64,000 nucleotides of DNA from Bidens hawaiensis (GCA_021521415.1 JAIQDT010010040.1:21983-85982); one strand, 5' to 3'; positions 33,190-45,342 are shown, numbered from the stretch's first letter. A program made the numbers and translations. The notes: generated by a model not told the origin, from the sequence alone.

Positions 33190-34620
33190 TAGAGGTGTTC
33201 AAAATACCCGAACCCGATTAACCCGACCCGACCCGAACCCTAATAAGCTTATTAGGGTCGGGTTAAACATGGTCAAAAAGTATTAATCGGGTTATTCGGT
33301 TGACCCGAATAACCCGAATTGTTAATAGTATTAGGTTTCGAGTTTGTTTTTGGAAAAAAAATCGGGTTTCGGGTTAACCCGATTAGTGGTGTTTGTTTGT
33401 GTTCATTTGTGTTCGTTTATGTTTGTTTGTGTTCATTTACGCATGTACATATATGTTCATTTACGTTCGTTTATGTTCGTGAATTGTTCATTTAGATTTT
33501 AAATGAATGAATATAAACGAACATGCACATGTTCATTTTTTAAACGAACGAACATGAACACAAATATTTGTTCGATTAAGTGTTCGTGTTCCTTTAAAGT
33601 TAAATAAACGAGAACAAACATGCCCTTGTACGTGATCGTTTATAAGGGTGTTCACGGTCCGGTTTTAACGGTTTTTAGGACAAATCGTGAGCCAAACGTG
33701 AATAAAAAACAAAAACTGAACCGTTAAGATAGGAAACCGAACCAAAATGAACCGTTACTAACAGTTTGGTTTCACGGTTTGGGTATATGTATAAAAAAAG
33801 TACGTAACAAATTATATTAGTTACAAAAATTCATTTATTGCATATCATCATGCTACAAAGGATCTGCTCAAGTTTTGAGGTGTTGTCTAAGGTGAACATA
33901 TGGCTTCTTAAAAATTAACAATAATCAACTAGATCTACTGATAATATATATGTAACAAATCAGCTTCAATCTTAATCTAAAATGAAATAACAAATAGAAT
34001 TGGAAATTTTAATACCATAAACACACCTCATTATAGTATACAGTTTAAGCAAGTTAATAGTCATAGCCAAGTTTTACTTTTATTAAGCCTAACACAAAAT
34101 ATAAATAATTAACTACATGTAGTATAATATATATATTTAAAAAATAAAGTATATTCATCTTACGGTCTGATATGGTTATACGGTTTGAAAATTTTAAAAC
34201 CGTAAACCAAACTGTTCTTTGCGGTTTGAAATTTTTTAAACCGACCGACCAAAAGTTAATAAGAAAGTCCGACCATAAAACTAAACAAATGATCGGTTTA
34301 AACGGTTTCAAACCGAAGTATAGAACCATGAACATCCCTAATCGTTTGGTTTGTCTACAGTCCTATATGCAATAATAAGATAAATATTGTAGTCCGCTGG
34401 TTACCAATACAAAAATCAACTTAAAAATATATAGCAACCCGATTAACCCGACTAACCCGACCCGAATAACCCGATTAACCCGAAACCCGATTAACCCGAA
34501 CCCGACAAACCCGAACCTTTATAGGGTCGGGTCGCGAGTTAGATTATTTTTTTTCACAACCCGACTAACCCGACCCGATTAACCCGAAACCCGATCGGGT
34601 TGACCCGATTAACACCCCTA
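33190..34620. mobile_element. hAT-type MITE, TSD GACCGGAT
   Basis: It starts TAGAGGTGTTCAAAATACCC and ends GATTAACACCCCTA, with inverted ends TAG(A/G)GGTGTT. GACCGGAT flanks it at 33182-33189 and 34621-34628, the 8-bp duplication expected of hAT transposons. The subterminal parts are dense in CCCGA/CGGGTT words that pair across the element. No transposase. It contains a second MITE at 33644-34340 and a GTTCGTTTA-rich segment at about 33380-33640. Confidence 0.85.
33644..34340. mobile_element. Nested hAT-type MITE, TSD ATCGTTT(A/G)
   Basis: Ends TAAGGGTGTTCACGG and CATGAACATCCCTA are inverted repeats. Flanks ATCGTTTA (33636-33643) and ATCGTTTG (34341-34348) agree at seven of eight bases. It is 697 bp, with subterminal CGGTTTNAAACGG words and an AT-rich middle. 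It inserted inside the MITE at 33190-34620. Confidence 0.8.
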
Positions 34621-34869
34621 GACCGGATGTATTTTATAAATAATACATTTTGTAAATGTTTCATTTCCTAATATGCGTGTAAGAAATTCTTACAAGTTAT
34701 AAATATTATGGTTTAAAACTTTTATCCAAATGTCTCGTTTCTTAAACCGAGTGTGAGAAGTGATTTATTTTATATAAACTAATAAGCCTCATAATGATTT
34801 TCGTAATCATTTATTTCTTAATAAGCACACTAGATTTGGTTTATTTTATATGAACCAATAAATTTTATA

Positions 34870-35380
34870 ATGGCTCGTGAGGTTTGGGACGGTTGTAAAA
34901 ACCGGTTTTTATTCATACCGGATTAAGCTAAAAAAATGGTACAACCAGTTGAACCGGTTTGTATTGGGTTTTTAAACCAAATTGAATAGTTTACCTTGTA
35001 ATTTCATATAAATGTAACTTTCACTCAAAAAATAACCCAAAAATATATGATTCCATTAAAAAGTATAATCTAAAAGTTAATTCATAATAAAAGATATACA
35101 AAAACAATTGATTTTCAAAAAAATAAGCCAAAAGTTTACTCATTTTAATGTTAATCGCAAGGTTAAAAATAATTTTTAGAAAAAATGGATTGCAAATATC
35201 AAAAATCTGTTGGACTTAAAACCGGTTTGCCGGTTTAAACCGGTATTTTAGAAAAAACCGTCGATTCGATGTTCTAGCAAACCGTCCAAAATACCGGGCA
35301 CAAAATACTGGTCTGATATGCGAAACCCGGTATTACCGATTCAACTGGCCGGTACGAACCTGTTTTTAAAACATTGCGGT
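34870..35380. repeat. CCGGTTT-rich inverted-repeat element, MITE-like
   Basis: GGTTGTAAAAACCGG near 34890 pairs with CCGGTACGAACCTGTTTTTAAAAC near 35350, with several AACCGGTTT words between. No target duplication could be fixed. The rest of 34629-35635 holds nothing I recognise. Confidence 0.45.
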
Positions 35381-35638
35381 TTTAGACACTTCGTTCTAAT
35401 TGGTTGTGAATGGTAAACTTTTGAGTTTATGACATACATTCGATAGTGTACTTTCTTCTTTCTAACCACCAACAAAAAAGTATATTTAAGTTTATTATTT
35501 TTAAACTTAAAAATAGGTAAAACCTGACATATGTATCTATCTACCCACCAACTATACTAGATAGGCACTACGGTATGAATGCTCACACTTTATTTTTCAC
35601 CCATTAATTGTAGTTTCTACGGTGCCTTAGAGCATTTA

Positions 35639-37516
35639 GGGTGGTCCGTTATACACGGCCATCACCTGTGATGGCACTACGAACACCACTGCTGGTCCTC
35701 CCATCACGCGTGATGGGGGGCCGGCCGTGATGGCCATCACGCATTCAAATCCAATGTTAACGTTAATGTGACCGTTGAGGAGATAAAAAAAAAAACTTAA
35801 TTAACATATATAAATATAATCAAATCCATCTTCAAATCCAACTCAAATCTAACTCAAATCCTCTACTACAAACAACATTCTAACATCACACAAATGGAGG
35901 GTTCAAAGAAACGTGGCTCGGGTTCAAAGAAAACTCAATCCCGACCAAAGGTTCGACAAAATCTTGGCGAGCCGGCGAGATTCCGATTACAAGATGAACC
36001 CGACACAACCCAACCATTCCAACAACAACCTTTTCAACCACAACCGTTCCAAAACCAACCATTTCAATCTCAAACATTTAATTCACCGTTTTCATCGACA
36101 CCGTATCAAAACCAACCGTTTATTCCACCTTTTTCTAGCCAAATATTTCAAAATAATCCTTTTGAAACGTTTCAATCTCAACCGTCAAAAACGTTCGTCG
36201 ATCCTTTAGAGGATAACAATGTTATACATCAATTTGCACGTGCTTTTCGTGATGAAGACGACGATGTGGATGAAGATGAACCCGCGGAGGAGCCCGCGGA
36301 GGAGGATGCCATCGTCCGTAGACCTTGGTCGTCCGCGGAGGAGGTCGCCTTGACCAAGACTTATTTACACGCCTCCGAAACAAAAAAACACGGAAACCAA
36401 CAAAAACGAGACTTGTTATGAAGACGTGTTATTGCACATTTCGAAAAACTTCGCGGTGCAACCGATCGAAACATGGATAAAATGACTTCTAAGTGGGGAG
36501 ATTTGAATAGAAAAATGTTAAAATTTAATGCTTGCTACATCCAATTGGTAATTATTTTTTTAAATTTATTAGTTAAAATTTTTTTATAATTTATTACTTT
36601 ATTTTTACAATTTTGATATATATATATTTTTCGAATTGTTCTGTAGAGCCGAGATCCACAAAGCGGAGCGAGCGAGGCGACTATCATAAAGAACGCCTTG
36701 AGCAATTATATCAAGATTTTTCGATATAAATCTTTTCCCTACTTGGATGCGTGGGAGATTGCGAGACACCACCCGAAGTGGGAACCGGTTCCCGTGGTCG
36801 ACATGGACGGACCGACGGCTCCAAGGAAAAAAGGATCTTCTTCAAAAAGATCAAAAACTTCCGATTCCGGGAACTACACAACGTCTACCAACGGCTTGTC
36901 AAGCAACACGCCGAACATGAACTTGAACGATTAACCCGGAGACGATCCCGACGAAGACACACCCACACGGCCGCGTCGCAAGAAAAGTGGGGAATCGTCA
37001 AGATTAGGAAAGGAAACGGTGGCCGAGGACTTCAACGAATACAAGTCGGCTAAGTTGGCGGAAATGGTCGAGACGAAGGAGCGAAAGCAACTAGCTCTTG
37101 CTTCAAAATTAAAACGTGACGAGGCGTATATTAACCATTTGAATGAAAACCAAAAAAACGCCGATTTAACATTCATCATACAACCACACGAACATCTTAA
37201 CGAACCCTTTAGATCGATCCTACTTCAACGCAAACGCGAGCTATGCGAGAAGTGGGGTTGCGAAGCGTCGTAGGTTTTTTTTGGTCGGTTTTTTAATTTA
37301 TTTATCTTTGTAATATTTATTTAATCTTGTTTTATTTTTTATTTAATTTAACCTTGTTTTAGTATTTATTGTAAAAAAAATAAAAAAATAAAAAAAATTC
37401 CATCACACCACCACCCCCACCAAAATTCCATCACTAGTGATGGAAAGTGGTGAGGTGAGGTGGCACACCGTGATTGGTGGGAGCAAGTGATTGTTTTTAA
37501 ACCACCCCCACCCCCC
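35639..37516 (+). mobile_element. PIF/Harbinger derivative carrying only ORF1, TSD TTA
   Basis: Flanked by TTA at 35636-35638 and 37517-37519, the 3-bp duplication typical of Harbinger. Ends are GGGTGGTCC and CCACCCCCACCCCCC, imperfect short inverted repeats; subterminal TCACGCGTGATGG / CATCACTAGTGATGG palindromes add to it. It encodes an ORF1-type protein but no DDE transposase (ORF2), so it could move only with help in trans. Confidence 0.75.
35894..37273 (+). pseudogene. Harbinger ORF1, Myb/SANT-like DNA-binding protein, two nonsense mutations
   Basis: Starts at ATG 35894 (MEGSKKRGSG). A Pro/Gln/Phe-rich N-terminus (repeats like QPFQ and NQPF) is followed by an acidic stretch, then a SANT-like domain with RRPWSSAEEVALTKTYLHAS at about residues 145-165, continuing past TGA 36419 into DKMTSKWGDLNRKM. 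An intron is likely at about 36549-36646 (GTAATTATT to TTCTGTAG), after which SGASEATII restores frame. A second stop, TAA at 36932-36934, precedes a Lys/Glu-rich C-terminal helix region ending at TAG 37271-37273. The domain order fits PIF/Harbinger ORF1 proteins, which bind element ends with the transposase. Confidence 0.75.
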
Positions 37517-37587
37517 TTAGATTTAACTATATATAATCTCTCCAATAACGTTATTTTACTTTGTTTAACATGCTAAAATAAATATAA

Positions 37588-38299
37588 GGGTATGTTTGGT
37601 TGGAGGTAATGAAATGAAGGGGGAATGAAATGAAAAAAGGAATGGAATTCACAAGAGAATGATATGGATCATTCCATTTCTTTGTCTTGTTTGGTTAACC
37701 TATGAAAATGAAATGAATTATTACTTTATGTTGTTTGGTATTCTAAAAAAATTGTATAAATGAAATAGAAATAATAAAAACACTCATATCTCAAAATAAT
37801 TTTTTTTACCAAAAAAACTTCAACGGCAACGGTGGTGGTGTTAGCTTCGGCGCCGAAAATGATGGTGGCAGTGGCGACGGTGGTGGTGGGGTTGGCGGCG
37901 GTCAAGCGGTGGTAGCATTGGCAGTGATGACGACGGTAGGGTGGCGGTAATGGTCAGGCGGCGGCAGTGACAATGTTTTTGGTGGTTACAACGACGATGG
38001 TGGTGGTGGTGGTTGGGCTGGTGGTAAGGTGGTGGCGGCAAAGTTGGTGGTGGTGGTGTCGGTGGCGGTCAAGTGTCGGTGGTGGCGATGGTAGTGGTGG
38101 TGGTGGTGTTGAGAAAGTAGTATGAAGGAAGAATGGAATGAAAAAAAAAAGAAGGGGGATGTGAAGGAATGGTTTTGATGAAATGGGATTCAATGTGTAA
38201 TGGAAGATTTCATCATTGAGCAACCAAACGCCATTTGTTTCATTCCTACGCAATGAATCATTCCATTCCCCCTGCCATTCATTCATACCAAACGCTACC
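37588..38299. mobile_element. Tourist-like MITE, TSD TAA
   Basis: Ends GGGTATGTTTGGTTGG and CCAAACGCTACC are inverted repeats; GGAATGAAATG / CATTCCATT words continue the pairing. TAA flanks it (37585-37587 and 38300-38302), as in PIF/Harbinger-derived Tourist MITEs. The middle (about 37815-38110) is a GGTGGTGGC-type trinucleotide-rich expansion. Confidence 0.8.
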
Positions 38300-38419
38300 T
38301 AAGATATTATATTATTTATTGGAAATCTAAAGTTCTAAACAATAAATCACTTCCAAACTCTAATCCATGATTTATGAAATCAATTTAATTCTTCTCTCTT
38401 TTTCACAACAATCGTTCAT

Positions 38420-38719
38420 AGGTCCGTCTTATGGGTAAGCTAAATGAGGTCTTGGCTTTAGGCCTCCATTTTTATAGGGCCTCCATTTTAAATAGGAGCT
38501 ATGTATTATGAGATTTTGAAGTAGAGTTCTTTTAGAACTAGTAACTCATTGATGTGGCACAAGCTAAAGATGAGTGTTTCATATCCATTATCACTGCATA
38601 TAATCAAAATTCAATAATTTTTTATACTCTCTAGCCTTATACGCATAAACAAAAAGAAGAGAAAAAGGGCTCAAAATTTTAGTTAGTTTTAGGCTTCCGA
38701 TGACGTTGAGCCGGCACTG
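38420..38719. mobile_element. Short hAT-like MITE, TSD TC(G/A)TTCAT
   Basis: AGGTCCGTCTTATGGG at one end and GACGTTGAGCCGGCACTG at the other. Flanks TCGTTCAT (38412-38419) and TCATTCAT (38720-38727) agree at seven of eight bases. The ends resemble a widespread plant repeat with CAGGGCCGGC-type termini (from memory). Confidence 0.5.
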
Positions 38720-38727
38720 TCATTCAT

Positions 38728-39899
38728 TCGTTCCAACCTCTCTCTCACACCATTTGAGTTTTTGTTTCCTTCTACATTATGGCTAAGTGTTAGCTTTGAA
38801 TTGTGTTAGTTTTGCCTTTGCCACACATGTAACTATTGCAATACACTTGCACATGCTGACATGCATGCACTTGGGGATCACTTTATGGCACTAAATATGA
38901 TATGCATCAGCATAAGAAACCTTCTATATTGCTAGACAAAGCATGTATAGACAAGTTAATCATTTTGATTATCCACCATTTAAAATCTTATTATAGATTA
39001 TTGGAGCAATAATGTTAATTAATTTACTGTGTTGTTATTTTTGTGTATTTTGTAATTATGTATGCTCTATTTAGATTTTCATCTGAAACTTTTATAATGT
39101 GTGTGTTTGTATTTTACCATAATAATAATAATAATAATAATAATAAAACTAATAATAATAATAAAAAAGTGGTAATAATAATAATAACAATAACTACATG
39201 ATATTATAATAATAGTTGTAATTATAGTAGTAATTGTTAAATGAAATCACAAAGACTAAAAAAATATAGAAAATAGAATAAAGAAAAAGATGGATATTAT
39301 TTTTAGGGCCAAGAGGTGTGAACATGAAGAGGGTGGTGGAGTACTGGAGTGTGGGATTAACCAAACCCACATAAATTTTATCTAATGTCATCACTTATAA
39401 TATTTACATATAAATACACACGTTCAAATATTTATATATAAAGTATATGCTTTGTATATGAGACAAAGTTCTACAAACACTTTCTAAGAGGAATTTTGTG
39501 TATGTAATAAGTGTTTTAATACCACCAGACATGATGAATTATGAAAGCCCCACAAATGCTTTTTTGTAACATTGGTTAAAAGCCAAACTAAGCAAGAAGA
39601 AATTATGGTTAAAGCAAGCATGTACCTTTAGAGCAAGACTAATTATACTTAAAGAAGGTCAAAGCAAAATTCCAATTGAAGTCAACACCACTTGTGTGGT
39701 TTGGAAAGTGCATCACCACTTGTGTCTTCAAAAGGGTATAATATTGTAGTTCTCTTTATTGTGCAACTCAATTAATTAAAAATAACTTTCAAAAAGATAT
39801 TTGCAATACATTTTACATTACACAAATCCATTTTTAAGATAGAGACGATATTAAACCTTTATGTGGCATTTTTAAGATAAAGAGACAATATAAAACATT
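38728..39899. other. AT-rich intergenic DNA with (AAT)n microsatellite
   Basis: An ATA/AAT trinucleotide repeat with variants lies at about 39118-39195. I see no gene and no paired ends in the rest. Confidence 0.6.
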
Positions 39900-40195
39900 T
39901 AGGAGGTTGTTTCACGGGATAATTATTATTGCGTGTCGGAGAATGTGGAAAGGGAGGAACGATAGAATCTTTGAAGGAAAAGAGGGGAAGATTGAAGAGA
40001 ATACTAGAGATATAAAATCGTTAGGCTTTTTTTGGTATAAACATAGATCAAAATATAAAACGATAAGGTGGTCGAATTGGTGTAATTTTAACTTCATATA
40101 GGTTACGTGTTGTTTTGTTGGCCGGCTCTCCTCCGGCTTGTGGAGGAGGTTTGTTTAATGTTCTTGGTTGTGTTTATGAAAGTATATCGTTTGAA
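39900..40195 (+). pseudogene. LINE (L1-type) 3' end, 5'-truncated
   Basis: An open frame runs to TAG 40099-40101. It encodes the extreme C-terminus typical of plant LINE ORF2 (CRRMWKGRNDRIFEGKEGK, then the end WSNWCNFNFI). About 85 bases of 3' UTR follow, ending in GTTTGAAAAAAAATA, a short poly-A tail. The RT domain is absent, as expected of a 5'-truncated insertion. No target duplication was identified. Confidence 0.7.
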
Positions 40196-41035
40196 AAAAA
40201 ATACCAGTTCCAAACTGATGAACCGGCTTTCAACCCGACCCAATAACAGCCCAAAACCATTTTGGGCCAAACAGGATCCAAACCAACCCAACCCATGGGT
40301 CCGTAAACCAGTTCGCACTTCGAAAGTTCGAATTAGCAAAACGGTTTAAGAACCTCCTAATTTAAAAAAAAAAAGACACGGTCTTTTTTCCTCAAACCAG
40401 TTTTTTGTTTTTTTGTCCTAAATCGGTTATAACATGACCCGAATCATTTTGATAGGTTCAAACATTTTCTTCCTAAACTAATTTATAAAGCAAACCGCTT
40501 TGGACAAAACCGGTCCTACTTTTGACTAGCTGTTGACTAAACCGGTCTAGTTTATAACTCTTAACCGGTTTGTACACCTCTAGTGGTATGCTAATGACAA
40601 ATGGATGGGTCTAAAAGGCTGGATTAAGTTGAGAGTGCATTGTCTGTTGGACCGTTTGACCTATTTTCTTTTCAGTTATACCCGATCAAAGAAGCATAAC
40701 CTAAGTCAACCTAAATCGACCGGCTCACGGGAGTAAATGAATTGAAATTGCAACCTCTAACTAAAAACACGCGGTATAGCTACCGGATTCATATGCAAAC
40801 AAACTCTAAATTATAAAATCGAATCAAGTGATGGAAGGACGCGAGACATGTCAAGAAAGATGAATCTCATTTCCAACCACAGAGCATTGTGTTAGATTTT
40901 TAAAAATGTCAACAAAGATGACTCCTTTTTCTAACAAAAAGATGTGTTCAGATTACATGTCAAGTGGTTTCATGTTTAAGCAAAAGTTCTAAAACCCTTA
41001 TTAACCTTATACAATGAATACTGTTAATCTTGAAA
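40196..41035. other. Downstream flank of the carrier gene; no gene seen
   Basis: It contains scattered AACCGGTT words at about 40200-40580, probably an old MITE, and AT-rich sequence. The 3' UTR and polyadenylation region of the carrier gene should lie at its right edge but no single signal stands out. Confidence 0.5.
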
Positions 41036-43917
41036 TTAGGTTAACTTATCAATCATGAAAAAGTAACTACCAGTAAGAATATATGATGTGATTCCACTAC
41101 ACGCCATCCGCAACTTAATCCCACGAAAAAGTATATTTCTATCTCGAGGATGAATGCCTGTATATCTCTCGAACCTCTTTCCTGGCAAACTCCACCTAAG
41201 AAACTTTCTCTCCATGGTAATATACTGCAATCAAACAATAAAACATCATCATGATCTAAACACATAGGTCCAGTGAACCGTTCGGTAGAAAGTTCATTGA
41301 GGTTCATTTAATTATTAATAAACGAACAGACATGAACAAATTAATTTGTTCATTTAGTTAAATGAACAAAAATGAGTGCGTGTCTCATTCGTCCATTTAT
41401 GTTTGTTGACATTCTTTCATTTACGTTTGTTTATGTTCGTTCGTTTACGTATGTTCAAGTTTGTTGTTTATATGTTCAGATTTTAGACCCACACCGACTA
41501 CGTTTTATTCTAGTTTTATTTATACTTTACTCCTGACATATTGATGTTCATGTTAAATTTTAATTGGTGTTAGCTCGGTTATGTCTGTTCATCTACGCTC
41601 AGTAATGCTCGTTCATTTCTGTTCGTGAACCGTTTGTTTATACTATTAACAAACGAACATAAATGAACTCAAACACACTCATTTGCTTAACGAACGAACA
41701 CGAACAAGAAAACCCCGTTAATTTAATTTTCCGTGTTTGATCCTTTGTTCAGTTTAAGTTAAAAGTTAACTTAAAACTAATGAGCACGAACATGTACCAT
41801 TCGTGCTCGTTCAGTTCGTTTAGAAGCCTAAGTCTTGACACAAAATCAAAGTTTAGACACAAGCATACTGATTTAAATCCATGCTAACTATATGTTTATA
41901 GCATTTAATGAAAAAAAACCATACCTTTGGAAGCACAAGACATTGTGACCGACATTTGGCAGTGTCAAAAGAATGTGATGCTGCTGCAGCAACCGAGCCT
42001 GAAAATCCAGCTGCCAAACTAACAGCTAGCGGGTGTAGTGGGCCAATATCTTCATCAATACTGAAATCATTAAAAAACAAATTCAATAATATCAAATAAC
42101 TGAAACCCATACAAACAAAATTAACTATGTAAACAAACCTCGGAATGGGGTCCATCCCAACAGCCTTCCAGTCCAGCATGGCACGATGCAGAAACTGCCA
42201 GCTGGCAAAAAAAACACCACCAAAAACACAATCACGAACCAACCCTGATCTTATACCCCTCCACATGGCCCTCCATCCTTCTAAAGACACGACATCTACC
42301 GGCCTCCTAACATGGTACACAGGTGGGGCTCGCCCAGTCCCAGTCATCATCCATGGGTACTCTTTCAAAGAGCCAGTTAAGTTAGACTGTTTAGTGTTTA
42401 AAGTGGATAACAAACCAACTGAATGGTCAAGTTCTTTAACGTCTGGACAATACCCGCGCAGTAGTTTTGCAGCTGAAGATGATGATACAGACGGTTTTTG
42501 TAAATTTGAAGTGTCTGGAACACGAGAAGCGGCTGCCACCTGTGCACGAACTGTGAAAAGCTCAAACGGAGAGCTTGTTAGTGATTCCACACCGCCTGCT
42601 ACAATTCCTGCCATAAGAGCTTCAGAGACGTACACATAGTTGTCTTTACGACCGTCTGCGTAATAATGGGACCCACAAAGATGATGCGTTATGAAAACAT
42701 TTTGACAGTTCATAATTAGTATAAGCAATAATGCGTATAATGGCTTAAAGATGGATAATCGACCTTTATAGAAAGCTGTTAGTAACTCATAGGTACCAAA
42801 CCGTGCTCCCACGCCAAATATTCTCCCTATAGCCAACCACCCAAAACCATTGTATAACCCTGCAAGGAGGTTCACATTCAACGGATCAATTTCATGAATC
42901 TTGAATTCAATAAGGGCACATTACAAAGCTTAAATTAGCATTCGGAGTGTCAAATTTGAAGTAATTGCACAATTACTAATATGGCTGTAAATGAACCGAA
43001 CGTTCAGCGAACAGCTCATGAACCGTTCGGCGGGAAGTTCGTTTATGTTCGTTCGTTTAATAAATGAGCGAACACGTAGTTCAATGAAGGAACATGAACG
43101 GAGGTTGCTCGTTCATTTGTTGTGTTCATTTATGTTCGCTATTTAAAGGTTTTTTTTATATTTTTACAACATTTTATTTGTAATAACCAACCTGACATTT
43201 AAATTTTATTATTTTGTTGTTTATGTTCAGTTTGTTTTGTTAAAGATGTATTTTATAAGTCTTGTCTTTAACTAACAACAAATCTAACTTGTGCTTCATT
43301 GGCATTATCAAAATAAAACCACCGATTGGGGGATGATTATGTTTATTATTATTATTATTATTATTATCTCAAGTTCTTACCTTTATATTTAATTAAAGTG
43401 ATTATGTCTAATGTTTTGGATTAAGAATGCTGTTTTTCTTTTCTTAAATAGTACATGTCCGTTTGCGTTCGTGAATCGTTTGCGAACAAGTTCAATTCCT
43501 TAAATGAGCGAACACGAACAAGAATTTCCGTTTGGTTAGCATTCATGAACCGTTGGCGAACAAGTTTAATGCTAACCGAACGAACATGAACAAGGTTTCG
43601 TTCTAATTACTAATCCACAAAGCTACAACAACATTACCGGAAGCGCCGGATAATTTGCGCACTCTATCGAACACCTGGTGTGCACTCAACTGTTTATCAG
43701 GGCCTGACCCAACCTGTTAGAATCCATGTTAAAATTGGAAGAAATAATGAATAAATGAGTTCAATTGTTGCATTGACATAACGATTGATACAAATGAAAC
43801 CTGAATGAGGGTTTTGATAGTCTCAAAAGGGTAAGTTGCGGCAGTTCCGAGGGTTATAGCTCCGGCACCGGCGACTGCGTGGACTGCAAATGTTTGGTTT
43901 TTAATGAAGTCTTCCAT
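41036..43917 (-). CDS. Mitochondrial carrier family protein, 6 exons, 376 aa
   Basis: Exons on the minus strand: 43801-43917, 43638-43713, 42764-42859, 42139-42655, 41925-42060, 41036-41224; all introns are GT-AG and frames join exactly (1131 nt with TGA/TAA-type stop at 41036-41038). Start MEDFIKNQTF; no cleavable presequence is needed in this family. Three carrier repeats are visible: signature PFETIK (residues 30-35) in repeat 1, PFELFT (126-131, then R133) in repeat 2, and SFDTAK (299-304) in repeat 3. Repeats 2 and 3 deviate from the PX[D/E]XX[K/R] norm: the basic residue is Thr in repeat 2 and Pro is Ser in repeat 3. A long loop (about 140-205) lies between repeat 2 helices. Such proteins exchange metabolites across the inner mitochondrial membrane; the substrate cannot be told from sequence. 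All exons appear intact, so this is the one likely functional host gene. Introns 2 and 5 hold MITEs. Confidence 0.9.
41265..41830. mobile_element. hAT-type MITE in intron 5 of the carrier gene
   Basis: Ends TAGGTCCAGTGAACCG and AGTTCGTTTAGAAGCCTA are diverged versions of the family ends seen at 44628-45342. The body is full of GTTCGTTTA / AAACGAACA words. Flanking 8-mers do not match, so the insertion is old or its edges have changed. Confidence 0.55.
42980..43605. mobile_element. hAT-type MITE in intron 2 of the carrier gene, TSD ATTACTAA
   Basis: It starts TATGGCTGTAAATGAACCG and ends AAGGTTTCGTTCTA; ATTACTAA flanks it at 42972-42979 and 43606-43613. Same family as 44628-45342. It has a TTA trinucleotide run at about 43340-43366. 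Confidence 0.75.
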
Positions 43918-44627
43918 TGATCTGCAATGGAAGATTTAGATGATGATGATGATGATGATGGCAGGGTTTACACATCTGGAACTGGAAGTTTGATGTTAGG
44001 GCAACAAGGGTTTAACCTTTTTTTTTTTTTTTTAATTCTTTTTTTGGCAAGCAATGTAAAAAAAAGAAAAAAATAAAGAAAAACAGGAAAAAGAAAAAAT
44101 TGACATGTTTTATTTCCTACAAACGTCATTTAACAATTTTTTATGTTAAATCTAATTTATTAATTTTATATTTGAATGATAGAGATTGATTTAAAAATAA
44201 AAATTGATAAGAATGAAATGAAGGTAATAACCTACTTATGATTACTTTCTTTTTTCACATGCAAGTCGCATGTCAGATCCCCATCATTTTAAAGCGTCTA
44301 TAACTTTTTCATGCAACATTTTTTTATAAAAAAAATCATCATAATAACAAACGTTTTTTATCTTTAATATGAATATATTGTTATATATAAAAAAAATATT
44401 GTGTTTTTTATATTATGTTATTGTTGTTCATTGTATTTTTTATATAAGTTTTTCTATGAATTGTGTTATAGAATTTTGTCATTGTGTTTTTCAATTGAGA
44501 CTCGTATTAAAGATAAAAATTAAAAATAAAGATTGCGTCATTGCGTCTTTGTGCTCCACATTTGTCTTTTGACTTATCATTGTTTGTAGTCATTGTATAA
44601 TATGTTGTAACAATTGTTACTTTTCAA
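43918..44627 (-). promoter_or_regulatory. Upstream region of the carrier gene
   Basis: The 5' UTR should lie just right of 43917. It contains a (GAT)n run at 43940-43961 and is followed by a T-run (44018-44034) and AT-rich sequence. Several TATA-like words exist and I cannot choose a promoter. The last 8 bases are the target duplication of the next MITE. Confidence 0.4.
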
Positions 44628-45342
44628 TAGGGCTGTAAACGAACCGAACGAACACGAACAAGGTCTTGTTCATGTTCGTTCATTAAGATTATAATGTGTT
44701 CACGAAAACTTACCGAACGATATTTTATGTTCGTGTTTGTTCATTAAGGAAATTAATGTGTTCACGAACGGTTCACAAACACAAACGAAGAAAAATAAAA
44801 TCGGCATGGTCTAGAGATTGAGACTGGTGTATTCATCAATGTGAATAGTGAAAGCCTGTAAATGAATCGAATGAACATGAATAAGGGTATGCTCGTGTTC
44901 GTTCATTTAATTTAAAAGAACATAAACACTTAATCGAACAAATATTTATGTTCATGTTTTTTATTTAAAAAACGGACATTTGTGTTCGTTTATATTCGTT
45001 ATTTTTAAATCTAAACGAGCATAATTAAACAAAGATAAACAAACATAAATGAACAAATGTAAATGAATACAAACAAACATTAACGAACTTAAATGAACAC
45101 AAATTAACAAATATAAAGTTTTTAAACAGATGACATATCCAAATAATATTTAATTATACATAAATAAACATAAATAAATAAATAGACTAAATGAACATAA
45201 ATAAATGAACATAAACGAACGTTCATGAACATAAATGAACGAACGGGACATGTGTTCATGTTCGTTCGTTTATTAAATAAACGAATATAAACGAACTTCC
45301 CGCTGAACAGTTCACCGAGCGTTCGGTTCATTTACAGGCCTA
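44628..45342. mobile_element. hAT-type MITE, TSD CTTTTCAA
   Basis: Inverted ends TAGGGCTGTAAACGAACCG and CGGTTCATTTACAGGCCTA; CTTTTCAA flanks it at 44620-44627 and 45343-45350. The interior is an array of ACGAACA / TGTTCGT words. 715 bp, no transposase. It is the best-preserved copy of this family in the window. Confidence 0.88.

Noticed and set aside
37841..38286. His/Pro-rich ORFs on the minus strand
   Set aside because: They are translations of the GGTGGTGGC expansion within a Tourist-like MITE.
42145..42639. 164-codon plus-strand ORF
   Set aside because: It is the antisense of exon 4 of the carrier gene; no homology of its own.
44628..45342. Possible satellite or telomere-like array of GTTCG words
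   Set aside because: Words are irregular and bounded by inverted ends and an 8-bp duplication, so it is a MITE.
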